DNA of 64,000 nt from BD2-11 clade cluster bacterium bin43 (GTDB lineage: Bacteria > Gemmatimonadota > Gemmatimonadetes > Longimicrobiales > Gaopeijiaceae). The notes beneath the pieces were generated by a model, which saw only the letters and a program-made list of their open reading frames with translations, was not told the origin of the DNA and did no database searches. This document shows positions 1 through 8,238 of the stretch, piece after piece. The position numbers and the translations under genes were made by a program. Numbering within the stretch: the first letter of the stretch is position 1; the number at the start of each line of letters is the position of its first letter. The DNA is taken from positions 1 to 64,000 of the forward strand of contig MPMR01000014.1 of assembly GCA_002238605.1 (NCBI GenBank). Reading direction: 5' to 3'.

Positions 1-1
1 C

Positions 2-238
2 CACTTCGTGCCCACCTCGTCCTCGTGGCTGAATCTCGTCGAGCGCTTCTTCTCCGAACTCACGCAGCGCCAGCTCAAACGCCTCGCCGTCCACAGCGTC
101 GGCCAGCTCGTCCACGCGATCACGTCCTACATCGACGACAGGAACCGCGCCCCGAAACCCTTCGTCTGGACCGCCACCGTCCGCGATATCCTGGCCGAGG
201 TCAACCGTGCCAACACCGCTTTAGCGGCACTACACTAG
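2..238 (+). CDS. IS630-family transposase, C-terminal fragment
   Basis: The reading frame is open to the left window edge, so only the last ~78 residues are seen. The stretch HFVPTSSSWLNLVERFF matches the C-terminal DDE block of IS630/Tc1-type transposases (HxxPxxxSWLNxVE, in which the final Glu is the third catalytic acid). It is followed by the usual arm with ITSYIDDRNRAPKPFVW. The gene stops at a TAG just before a short sequence (239-324) that could hold the terminal inverted repeat, but without the other end this cannot be confirmed. Whether the full transposase is intact cannot be judged here. Confidence 0.85.
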   Translation, partial: HFVPTSSSWLNLVERFFSELTQRQLKRLAVHSVGQLVHAITSYIDDRNRAPKPFVWTATVRDILAEVNRANTALAALH

Positions 239-324
239 CATCTAGTCTAGCAGTCCGGCTCAGCGAATATCAGACTGCTGATTCGTACGCTTCGGGGTCG
301 GTGTGTCCACATAGTCTCCCCTCA

Positions 325-3252
325 TCACCCCATCCACACATCCTCCAGCACAGTAACCAGCTCGCTAAACTCCTCCCCATCCACCGTCAACGTCAGCCGA
401 TACGTCCCCGGCTCCGCCACCGGCGCCTGAGGCCCACCAAACCCGCCGCCGGTAGCCTCCTCCGGCACATTCCCCCGCAGATCCCACTGCACCCGGTTGA
501 TCCCCTCATCCGCGGTGGCCTCCAAGTCCCGAAACACCTCCCCGGTCACCACCTCGGTGATGGTCAACGTCATATCACCCGCATCCACATCATCCCCCAG
601 CCAGTAGTGAATCGCCGTCCCCGGCTGCGCGTTGTCCCCCCGCAGCACCTTGTCGCCTGTCACTGAGCGCGAACGCATCCGGTTCTGCTTCCAGGCCACC
701 GCCTCCCGCGGCGCGAACAGGAAGGCGTCCTGCTCCATCACCTCGAATGTCAGCTGCTGCAGCGGCGTGATGTCGTCCATGACCATCACGCTCCGCCCGT
801 GCGTGGCCAGCACCAGGTCGTTGTCCCGGGGATGCACCAGCACGTCGTCGATGCGCACCACCGGGAGCCCGGTCATGAAGCGGTGCCAGCTCCCGCCCTC
901 GTCGAGCGAGACGAAGAACTCGAACTCGGTCCCCGCATACAGCAGGCTCCGGTTGCGCGGATCCTGGCGCACGGTATTGACGTTGCCATATTCCGGCAGG
1001 TTCGACGTGATATTCTCCCAGCTGGCGCCATAGTCGCGCGTGACATAGACGTATGGCGCGAGATCGCCGCTCTTGTGCCCGTCCACGGAGGCGTAGGCCG
1101 TGCCCGCGTCGAAATGCGAGGCCTCGATCCGCGAGATGTAGTAGCCCTTCGTCCCTCCGGGAATGTTCTCTCCCACCTCCCTCCAGCTGGCGCCGCCGTC
1201 CCGGCTCACCTGGAGGTTGCCGTCATCGGTGCCCATCCACAGGAGCCCCGGCACCAGCGGCGACTCGGTGAGCGACACGGCCGCGCCCCACGAGCTCACG
1301 CCGTCGTTGCGCGAGAGGATGCACTCCTGGCCGCGGTCCATCTGGTTGCAGCGGGGCAGGGCGTTGGCCCGGCCCATGAGCTCGATCATGTCGCGGTCCG
1401 TGTTCCTCGACAGATCCGGGCTCATCGTCCAGGTCTCGCCCCGGTCCATCGACGTGAAGAAGCGGTTCCCGCCCGCGTGAACGACCTCGGGGTTGTGCGG
1501 CGAGAGGATGAAGGGCGTGTTCCAGTTCCAGCGGATCTCGGTGTCGCGATCGGGCATGGGCACGATGTTCGACGAGGGATTGTTCTCGCTCGGCGCCCGC
1601 GGCCGGATGCTGACCTGCTCGCCGGTCGCGAGGCTCAGGCGGCGGATGTTGCCGTTCTGGGACTCGGAATAGACGACGGTGTGATCGGTGGGATCGACCG
1701 CGGTGTAGAAGCCGTCGCCGCCCCCGACCCGGTACCAGTCCTCGGAGAGGATCTCGCCGGTCCGGACCGCGCTCGGGCCGCACCAGCTGCCGTTGTCCTG
1801 GAGCCCGGTGCAGACGTAGTACGGGCGCCGCATGTCCACGCTCGCGTGATACGGCTGGCCCACGTCCCAGCGCCGAAGCGCCTCCCAGGTCTCGCCCTGG
1901 TCGTAGCTGACGTCCACAGCGCCGTCGTTGCCGAGGATGATGTGGTCGCTGTCCTCGGGGTTGATCCAGAGCGCGTGCTGGTCCACGTGTCCATAGCCGT
2001 CCAGCACCTCGAAGGTCTGCGCCCCGTCGCGCGACTTGTGCACCCTCTGGTCGACGACGTAGACGATGTCCGGGTTCGCCGGGTCGACGCGGATCTGGCT
2101 GAAGTACATCGGGCGCCCATTCTCGTTCGAGCGGAACTCCCAGCTCATGCCCTTGTCGTTCGAGCGCCAGATACCGTTGTACTGGGGATCGGGGGGCAGC
2201 GCGTCCTCGTCGTCCAGGCGCTCCCACTCGGCCCGCTCCTCATCCGTGAGAGGCTCTTCGTTGTCCGCCGCGACCTCGATCTGGGCGTAGAGGACGTCGG
2301 CATCGGCCGGCGTCATCGCAAGCGCGACGCGCCCCATGGTGCCGCGCGGGAGGCCGTTGCCGCTCAGACGGATCCAGCTGTCGCCGCCGTCGTCCGAGCG
2401 CCAGATGCCGCTTCCGGGCCCTCCGCCCACGAAGCAGCACGACGTCCGGCGCCGCTGATAGGTGGCCGCGAAGAGCGTGTTGGGGTTGGAGGGGTCGATG
2501 ACCAGGTCGGTGGCGCCGGTGTCCTCGTCGATGCTGAGGACATGGCTCCAGGACCGGCCGCCGTCGGTGGTCTTGAAGACACCGCGCTCCGGGTTGGGGC
2601 CGAACAGGTGTCCGTTGGCCGCGACCCAGGCCACGTCCGCGTCGTCGGGATGGGCGATCACGCGCGCGATGGATTGCGTCTCGCGCAGCCCCACGTGCGT
2701 GAAGCTCTTGCCGCCGTCCTCGGACTTGTAGACGCCGTCCCCGAACGACGAGCTCTGCCGGTTGTTGGCCTCGCCGGTCCCGACCCAGACGACGTCCGGG
2801 TTCGATGGCGCAACCGCGAGCGCCCCGACCGAGTGCGTCCCGTAGCTGTCGAAGATGGACTCGAACGTGGTCCCGTTGTTGGTCGTCTTCCACAGCCCGC
2901 CGGTCGCGAACCCCACGTAGTAGGTGTGCGGGTCGTCGGGATGCACGGCCAGATCGTCCACCCTGCCACCCTGCCCGTACGGCCCGATCGACCGCCATGA
3001 GAAGGGGCGCAGCAGCGGGTGGTCGGAGGCGTTGACGGGGGTGTCGGCGTCCTGGGCCGCAGCGTTGCCGGGGAGCAGCACCTCGAGGGCGAGCAGCATG
3101 AGCCCAAGGAGCAACGCATGAACGAGGGCGAGCGAGCGAGCGCCACCCAACGGCACGCCGGCCCTTGAGGGCAGGGGATACGGCGAGCGTGCTGAGACGA
3201 GTGAGCGTGCCTGGGTCGGCGAAGGTGCGGAAGGGAGCCGGGCGGCGGACAT
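325..3252 (-). CDS. Secreted BNR/VPS10-like beta-propeller protein (glycosyl hydrolase-like repeats)
   Basis: A 975-aa exported protein. I chose the ATG at 3252 because GAGAGG lies about 5 nt upstream and the next residues lead into a hydrophobic signal segment ending in NAAAQD near residue 65. The body is a string of Asp-box repeats (SxDxGxxW type), for example KSEDGGKSF, KTTDGGRSW, RSDDGGDSW, SYDQGETW, SMDRGETW, SRDGGASW and SLDEGGSW, which build sortilin/VPS10-like or sialidase-like propellers. The C-terminal ~100 residues look like a beta-sandwich or sorting module. Such proteins are abundant in Gemmatimonadota and Bacteroidota. No catalytic residues of a true sialidase are evident, so binding or an unidentified hydrolytic role are both possible. 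Confidence 0.88.
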   Translation of the reverse strand: MSAARLPSAPSPTQARSLVSARSPYPLPSRAGVPLGGARSLALVHALLLGLMLLALEVLLPGNAAAQDADTPVNASDHPLLRPFSWRSIGPYGQGGRVDDLAVHPDDPHTYYVGFATGGLWKTTNNGTTFESIFDSYGTHSVGALAVAPSNPDVVWVGTGEANNRQSSSFGDGVYKSEDGGKSFTHVGLRETQSIARVIAHPDDADVAWVAANGHLFGPNPERGVFKTTDGGRSWSHVLSIDEDTGATDLVIDPSNPNTLFAATYQRRRTSCCFVGGGPGSGIWRSDDGGDSWIRLSGNGLPRGTMGRVALAMTPADADVLYAQIEVAADNEEPLTDEERAEWERLDDEDALPPDPQYNGIWRSNDKGMSWEFRSNENGRPMYFSQIRVDPANPDIVYVVDQRVHKSRDGAQTFEVLDGYGHVDQHALWINPEDSDHIILGNDGAVDVSYDQGETWEALRRWDVGQPYHASVDMRRPYYVCTGLQDNGSWCGPSAVRTGEILSEDWYRVGGGDGFYTAVDPTDHTVVYSESQNGNIRRLSLATGEQVSIRPRAPSENNPSSNIVPMPDRDTEIRWNWNTPFILSPHNPEVVHAGGNRFFTSMDRGETWTMSPDLSRNTDRDMIELMGRANALPRCNQMDRGQECILSRNDGVSSWGAAVSLTESPLVPGLLWMGTDDGNLQVSRDGGASWREVGENIPGGTKGYYISRIEASHFDAGTAYASVDGHKSGDLAPYVYVTRDYGASWENITSNLPEYGNVNTVRQDPRNRSLLYAGTEFEFFVSLDEGGSWHRFMTGLPVVRIDDVLVHPRDNDLVLATHGRSVMVMDDITPLQQLTFEVMEQDAFLFAPREAVAWKQNRMRSRSVTGDKVLRGDNAQPGTAIHYWLGDDVDAGDMTLTITEVVTGEVFRDLEATADEGINRVQWDLRGNVPEEATGGGFGGPQAPVAEPGTYRLTLTVDGEEFSELVTVLEDVWMG

Positions 3253-3458
3253 GGCGACCTCTCGGAGCAAGGACGAAGCAGCGGTACGAACCGTCTCTGT
3301 AAGAGTAGGGAGCAAGGGCTCATCCGGCCATGAGAGCCGGCGCATCCTCCCGCTCCTCTCCCTCGCCTTCGGATGCCGCGGATCGAAGCGTCGGGGCGTT
3401 GATAGCGGACGCGTCCGCGACCCAGGGGAACAGTCGGAGCCGTTTGCTACGAGCTAGC

Positions 3459-4553
3459 TCATCCGCCGCTTTGGCCCCCATATCGCCGCAACAACTCCGC
3501 CAGGTTCGCTCGGTTTCCCGACTCCGCCCAATCCAGCGGAGTCCGGCCCGTAGAGTCCTGAATGTTCGGATCAGCACCGGCCTCAAGCAGCACTTCTACT
3601 GCCGCAAGGTTGAAGCCCCCCGCGGCTGCGGCGAAATGCAGAGGGGTCGCCCCTTCAATCGGCTCCCCTCTAATGAGTTCCATGACTACTCCCTCGTTGA
3701 GGTCGGCGCCGGCCGAGATCAGGGAGCCCGTAACCTCCGTGACGGCGTTGAAGACCGAGCTATGCAGTGCACCGGAGAGGTCCGCGCCTGCCGCGATCAG
3801 GATCGACACAATCTCCAGGACCCCTGGACCTTCATTGTAGCGCGCTGCGCGACTCAGGGAGTCCCTTAGATCGGCCCCGGCCCGCACAAGCACGTCTACT
3901 ACCGCCGGGTTATCCTGGTAAAACGCGGCAATCTGGATAGGCGTGCCATGCTGGCCGATCCAATTCCCGCTCTCATCGTAAGTTGGCGGTGGTCTCCAAT
4001 TGACGTCAGCCCCAGCCCGGATCAATGCATCCGAGACATCGGCGTTCGCATTGAACCGTGCTGCCATGTGCAGTGGCGCGTATCCCCAACGGCAAACTTC
4101 GTTTGGCCGAGACCCTCCATCCAGCAAGGCCTGGATCACCGAGGAGTTCTCGTTGCGCTCCACCGCGACACACAGGACCGTGTCATCATCGTTGTTGCGC
4201 GCGTCCGGTCGGGCTCCCGCGTCGATCAGCGTGCGGATAACTGCGGGATCGTCGGAAAAGGATCCCGCGAGGTGAAGCGGTGTCTCCCCAGTGCCGTCAG
4301 ACTTTGTCAAGACGCTCTCACCTGCCTCGATGCAAGCCACGACTTGTTCGGGCGTTACGGTTCGGAAAAACGCAGCCGTGTTCCAGCCGGGAGGGCACGT
4401 GACCTGGTTCCCACCTGGAGCTACGGGATCGGTGTCGCCACCGCCGCACCCGGCTACCAATCCGTTAAGAACAAAAGCCACGCCCCCGAGCAGGCTTGGT
4501 GGCGCCGGGAAGCCGGGTCTCTGTGCAGGGCGCCGAGAGAAGCCGTGGGCCAT
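3459..4553 (-). CDS. Ankyrin-repeat lipoprotein
   Basis: A 364-aa protein with a short basic N-terminus, a hydrophobic segment and a lipobox LVAGC at about residues 33-37, so it is probably anchored in a membrane as a lipoprotein. From about residue 75 to the end there are repeated ankyrin units (GETPLHLAG, GYAPLHMAA, GATPLHFAA, GRTPLDWAE), each followed by a segment of the VLLEAGADPN type. These are protein-protein interaction scaffolds. Its partner is unknown, and neither neighbour suggests a pathway. It is read from a good minus-strand promoter at 4658-4687. Confidence 0.85.
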   Translation of the reverse strand: MAHGFSRRPAQRPGFPAPPSLLGGVAFVLNGLVAGCGGGDTDPVAPGGNQVTCPPGWNTAAFFRTVTPEQVVACIEAGESVLTKSDGTGETPLHLAGSFSDDPAVIRTLIDAGARPDARNNDDDTVLCVAVERNENSSVIQALLDGGSRPNEVCRWGYAPLHMAARFNANADVSDALIRAGADVNWRPPPTYDESGNWIGQHGTPIQIAAFYQDNPAVVDVLVRAGADLRDSLSRAARYNEGPGVLEIVSILIAAGADLSGALHSSVFNAVTEVTGSLISAGADLNEGVVMELIRGEPIEGATPLHFAAAAGGFNLAAVEVLLEAGADPNIQDSTGRTPLDWAESGNRANLAELLRRYGGQSGG

Positions 4554-4657
4554 TTGTGTCTCCTCATGCTCTCAATCCGATTCGCCGGGTGGAGAGTCGC
4601 CGCTTGGACGGCTGGCACGAAACCAGCCACATCCTTTAATTATAGCGGTTTTCCCTG

Positions 4658-4687
4658 TGTATAAGGTGTGTATAATCAGGCAATCAA
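4658..4687 (-). promoter_or_regulatory. Candidate sigma-70-type promoter for the ankyrin lipoprotein
   Basis: Read on the minus strand, TTGATT (4687-4682) and TATACA (4663-4658) are separated by 18 nt, giving a leader of about 100 nt to the ankyrin start. The stretch is clearly more AT-rich than its surroundings. A TATAAT on the plus strand (4671-4676) overlaps it and might serve tctC, but no convincing -35 accompanies that one. Confidence 0.45.
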
Positions 4688-4830
4688 TGTGGCGATAGTG
4701 TGTATGATGGCGGCGCCTCGCTGCGGTTCGCGAGGCGCCGCCGGAGGTCGTATCGCTTGCTTGCGCGACACATGGTATCTTCGCCGCACCCGACGCAACG
4801 GCCCGCAAACTCCACGGGAGACCCAACTCC

Positions 4831-5805
4831 TTGCCCCTCCGCATCCCCCTCACCGTGCTCGCGCTGATGGCGCTGATCGTGCTGGTCGTGCGTCTGCCGT
4901 CGGCGGAGGAGTCGGCGGCGTATCCCGATCCGAGCCGCGAGATCCGCCATGTGATCCCGTGGCGCGCGGGCGGCGGAACCGACACCGCCATGCGCGGCTT
5001 CATGAGGTGGTTCGAGGAGGAGATGGGGGTGGGGGTGGTCACCGAAAACGTCCCCGGAGGGTTGAGCTCGGTCGGCCTGACCGTCGTCCAGAACGCGCCC
5101 GCGGACGGGTACACACTCGGGACCATGACCTACGACGCGCTCACCGTCCAGCTGCTCGGCCTCGCGCCCGTGGACTGGAGGGCGCTCGAGCCGGTGTGCA
5201 TGGTGACCGAACATCCCAGCGCCCTCATCGTGCCCGCGGAGCGCTGGACGGACCTGGCCGCCTTCGAGGCGGAGGCGCGGGCCACCCCGGCCACTATCGC
5301 GGTCGGCAACGTCGGACAGAAGGGGGTGTGGCATCAGCACGCCGCGGCGATGGAGCAGGCGATGGGGGTCGAACTGCGGCACATCCCCTACGAGGGAGGT
5401 TCCGGTCCGCAGATCGGCGCGATTCTCGGAGGTGAAGTCGATGCCATCGTTTCCAGCCTTCCGGGAGCGATGTCCTACGCGCGCGCCGGCGAGCTGAGAG
5501 TGCTTGCGCTGATGGCGCCGCAGCGGAGTCCGCTGGTGCCGGATGTGCCGACCTTCGCCGAACTCGGCTACGACCTGGAGTACGGAAGCTTCCGCATGCT
5601 GATGGCTCCGCCGGGAACCCCCGATGAGCAGCTCGTGACGTTGGAGATCGCCTGTCAGGCGGCCTCCGCATCGCCCGAGTTCCAGGAGTGGGCCCGCGCG
5701 GGGGCTGTGGGAGCGACGTGGCGGGGGCGGGCCGACGTGCTGGACTACCTGAATGATCTGGCCCCGCGCGTTGAGCGTCTCCTGGCGGCCCTGGAGGATG
5801 CGTGA
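4831..5805 (+). CDS. tctC: Tripartite tricarboxylate transporter substrate-binding protein (TctC family)
   Basis: A 324-aa extracytoplasmic solute receptor, of usual length for the Bug/TctC family. The apparent start is a TTG. It has an N-terminal hydrophobic export segment (about residues 5-22), then the family landmarks IRHVIPWRAGGGTDTAMR, the ENVPGGLSSVGLTVVQNAPADGYTLG region, and HIPYEGGSGPQIGAILGGEVDA. It would bind a carboxylate-type ligand in the periplasm and deliver it to TctAB. The ligand cannot be read from the sequence. It lies in a transcription unit with a ThDP enzyme, tctB and tctA, so the ligand may be a substrate of that enzyme. Confidence 0.88.
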   Translation: MPLRIPLTVLALMALIVLVVRLPSAEESAAYPDPSREIRHVIPWRAGGGTDTAMRGFMRWFEEEMGVGVVTENVPGGLSSVGLTVVQNAPADGYTLGTMTYDALTVQLLGLAPVDWRALEPVCMVTEHPSALIVPAERWTDLAAFEAEARATPATIAVGNVGQKGVWHQHAAAMEQAMGVELRHIPYEGGSGPQIGAILGGEVDAIVSSLPGAMSYARAGELRVLALMAPQRSPLVPDVPTFAELGYDLEYGSFRMLMAPPGTPDEQLVTLEIACQAASASPEFQEWARAGAVGATWRGRADVLDYLNDLAPRVERLLAALEDA

Positions 5806-5845
5806 CCATGGTCGTGACCAGCCGTTTGTCAGCCTGGGAGAGGCC

Positions 5846-7522
5846 GTGAACGGCGGCCAGGCCCTGGTCGGCGTCCTCGAGCACCTGGGCGTCGACACCA
5901 TCTTCGGCCTGTGCGGCGACACCTCGCTCCCGTGGTACGAGGCGCTGGCCGCGTCGCCGACCATCCGCCACGTGCTCACCCGCGACGAGCGCAACGCCGC
6001 CTTCATGGCCGACGCGTACGCGCGACTGAGCGGCAGGGTCGGGGTGTGCGAGGGCCCCAGCGGCGGGGGCGCGACCTACATCCTCCCCGGAGTAGCGGAG
6101 GCGAACGAGTCGTCGGTGCCGATGGTGTGTCTCACCTCCGACATCGCCACCACCGAGCGGGGTGTGGGCACGCTGACCGACCTCGACCAGGCCGCGCTGT
6201 TCGCGCCCGTGACCCGGCGCGTGTTCTCCCCCACCACCCCCATTGACCTCCCCGGCATGACGCGCACGGCCTTCCGGGAAGCTTCGACCGGCCGCCTGGG
6301 CGCCTGCCAGATCGCCCTTCCCCTCGACACACAGGCAGGTTCGGTCCCCGCTTCGGCCGTCCACGGGGACGCGCGCTTCGGCCGCTATCCCGCCGAGCGG
6401 GTCGCTCCCGACCCCGACCAGGTGCGCGCCGTCGCCCGCGAGCTCGCCCGCAGCCGCCGCCCCCTGATCGTGGCCGGCGCCGGCGTGCTGCGCTCGGGGG
6501 CCTGGAACGAAGTGCGCGAGCTCGCCCGCGCACTCGGCGCCTACGTGGCCACCTCCGTCTCCGGCAAGGGGAGCATCGCCGAGACCGACCTCCGCTCCCT
6601 GGGGGTGATCGGCAGCAACGGCGGCCTGCCCTGGCGGCACGACCTGGTGCGCAGGGCCGACGTGGTCTTCTACGTGGGGTGTTCCACAGGCTCCGTGACC
6701 ACCGAGAAGTGGACCCTCCCCCGTCCGGGCGACGCGCGCTTCGTCCAGCTCGACGTCGACCCGGGCGTCCTCGGGCGCAGCTATCCCCTCGCCGCCGGCA
6801 TGCGGGCCGACGCGCGCGAGGGCCTCGCCGCACTCACCGCCGAGCTGCACGCCCGGGCGGCCGCCACCCCCCGCCTCGACCCCGCCGGAATCGCCGCCGC
6901 CCGCCGGGCCCACAGTGAGCGCGTGGCCGGGCTGTTCGCTTCGGACGAGCATCCCATCCGCCCCGAGCGCCTGCTCGCCGAGCTGCTGCCGCGCCTCCCG
7001 GAGCGCGCCGTCATCCTCGCCGACCCGGGCACCCCCTGCCCGTACTTCTCCGCCTGGTGGCGCCTCCCCCGGGCCGGCCGCTGGTTCGCCAGCCCGCGGG
7101 CCTTCGGGGCTCTCGGGTACGCGCTTCCGGCCGTGGTCGGCGCGCACTGCGCCCGACCCGACGCGGGTCGCGTCATCGGCGTCATGGGCGACGGCAGCTT
7201 CGGCATCTCGGCGGGCGAGCTCGAGACCCTGGTGCGGCTCGAACTTCCGGTCACCCTCATCGTGTGCAACAACGCTGGCTACGGCTGGATCAAGGCGGGC
7301 CAGAAGAGCCGCGGCAGCGACTACTTCTCCGTCGACTTCAAGGACTCCGACCACGCCGCCATCGCCCACGCCTACGGTCTGCGGGCGCGCCGGGTGGAAG
7401 ATCCCTCCGAACTGGGTGCGGCCGTCCAGGAAGCGCTTACCGCTCCCGGCCCGTTCCTCCTCGACGTCGTCACGCAGCCGCTGGAGGAAGCCGACGCCCC
7501 GGTCTCGAAGTGGATCGCGTGA
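5846..7522 (+). CDS. Thiamine-diphosphate-dependent enzyme (acetolactate synthase-like)
   Basis: About 558 aa with the three-domain layout of the acetolactate synthase / pyruvate oxidase / sulfoacetaldehyde acetyltransferase superfamily. Residues 1-170 form the PYR domain with the conserved Glu in TRDERNAAFMADAYAR. A middle Rossmann domain follows, then a PP domain with the ThDP motif GDGSFGISAGELE...NNAGYG. I prefer the GTG at 5846, because GGGAG lies 5 nt upstream and the protein then begins VNGGQALV as relatives do. An ATG at 5798 would overlap tctC but has no usable spacing to its ribosome site. Its position between tctC and tctB suggests it acts on the imported 2-oxo or carboxylic acid. 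The exact reaction is unknown. Confidence 0.85.
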   Translation: MNGGQALVGVLEHLGVDTIFGLCGDTSLPWYEALAASPTIRHVLTRDERNAAFMADAYARLSGRVGVCEGPSGGGATYILPGVAEANESSVPMVCLTSDIATTERGVGTLTDLDQAALFAPVTRRVFSPTTPIDLPGMTRTAFREASTGRLGACQIALPLDTQAGSVPASAVHGDARFGRYPAERVAPDPDQVRAVARELARSRRPLIVAGAGVLRSGAWNEVRELARALGAYVATSVSGKGSIAETDLRSLGVIGSNGGLPWRHDLVRRADVVFYVGCSTGSVTTEKWTLPRPGDARFVQLDVDPGVLGRSYPLAAGMRADAREGLAALTAELHARAAATPRLDPAGIAAARRAHSERVAGLFASDEHPIRPERLLAELLPRLPERAVILADPGTPCPYFSAWWRLPRAGRWFASPRAFGALGYALPAVVGAHCARPDAGRVIGVMGDGSFGISAGELETLVRLELPVTLIVCNNAGYGWIKAGQKSRGSDYFSVDFKDSDHAAIAHAYGLRARRVEDPSELGAAVQEALTAPGPFLLDVVTQPLEEADAPVSKWIA

Positions 7523-7558
7523 GGCGGTGGATTCCTTGCAGCATTGGATCGCGTGAGG
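7511..7558 (+). repeat. 14-bp direct repeat at the ThDP gene stop / tctB ribosome site
   Basis: TGGATCGCGTGAGG occurs at 7511-7524, where it contains the stop codon of the ThDP enzyme, and again at 7545-7558, where it supplies part of the purine-rich site for tctB. It looks like a short local duplication of the gene end. Confidence 0.7.
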
Positions 7559-7569
7559 GAGCTGGTGTC

Positions 7570-8238
7570 GTGACGCAGGAGGGGGTCGAGTCCGCCGGAG
7601 AAGGACGTGCCTCAGATTCTGCGACCGGCGCTCACGACACCGACGCGATCCCGGTCCGCTCCCAACCCCTCTTTTGTCCGCCAGAAAACGGCATAAGTGA
7701 CGAACAAAAGAGGGGTCGGCGGGGGAAGGCGAAGCGCCCCGGTCACGGCTTCGAGATCGCCCTCTTCATCTTCGCCCTGGTCTACGGCTTCGGCGCACGC
7801 GGGCTGACGGCCTCCGGGGATCCGGACGTCGCACTCGTCCCCATGGGGCTCGCCGCCGCGCTGGCGCTCCTTTCCGCCGGCATCGCGCTCTCCGGATGGC
7901 GCAAGGCCCGGCAAACGCATGTTTCCAACGCCAGCGACTCGAGCTCGTCCGTACCTGCGCCCGCGAGTCCGCAAGAGTCTGCAGGCGGCATCGCCCAACC
8001 CGATCGCGCCGCCGGCATCCGCGCCTGGACCGTCATCGGCCTCACCGTCCTCTACGCGGCCCTCTTTCAGACGCTCGGCTACGTCCTCGCGACCCTGCTG
8101 TACGCCGCCGCCGTGGCGGACCGTTTCGGCGCCAAACGACGCACGATCCTCGTACTCGCACCCGGCGCGACCCTCCTCATCTTCCTCATCTTCCGCGTGA
8201 TCCTCGGCGCGCGGCTGCCGGAAGGCCTGCTCGGATGA
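7570..8238 (+). CDS. tctB: Tripartite tricarboxylate transporter small membrane subunit (TctB, DUF1468)
   Basis: A 222-aa membrane protein. The GTG at 7570 is preceded by GAGGGAG with an 8-nt spacer. The first ~60 residues are a polar cytoplasmic extension, unusual for TctB and partly encoded by a 13-bp inverted repeat. TctB-like segments follow: a helix at FEIALFIFALVYGFGARGL, one at VALVPMGLAAALALLSAGIAL, then WTVIGLTVLYAALFQTLGYV and a final hydrophobic segment. It forms the small membrane subunit that pairs with TctA. Its stop overlaps the tctA start (ATGA). Confidence 0.85.
   Translation: MTQEGVESAGEGRASDSATGAHDTDAIPVRSQPLFCPPENGISDEQKRGRRGKAKRPGHGFEIALFIFALVYGFGARGLTASGDPDVALVPMGLAAALALLSAGIALSGWRKARQTHVSNASDSSSSVPAPASPQESAGGIAQPDRAAGIRAWTVIGLTVLYAALFQTLGYVLATLLYAAAVADRFGAKRRTILVLAPGATLLIFLIFRVILGARLPEGLLG
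7665..7716. repeat. 13-bp perfect inverted repeat inside tctB
   Basis: Arms ACCCCTCTTTTGT (7665-7677) and ACAAAAGAGGGGT (7704-7716) flank a 26-nt loop. It lies in the non-conserved N-terminal extension of TctB and keeps the frame open. The AT-rich arms contrast with the surrounding coding DNA, which suggests a small inserted palindromic element or an mRNA hairpin near the start of tctB. Confidence 0.8.

Noticed and set aside
799-3000. Long plus-strand open frame opposite the BNR/VPS10 gene
   Set aside because: Low-complexity Arg/Ala/Val/His-rich translation typical of an antisense shadow in G/C-rich DNA. The opposite strand has a clear protein family.
5294-7369. A 691-codon minus-strand frame across tctC and the ThDP enzyme
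   Set aside because: Gly/Ala/Arg-rich shadow of two well-identified plus-strand genes.
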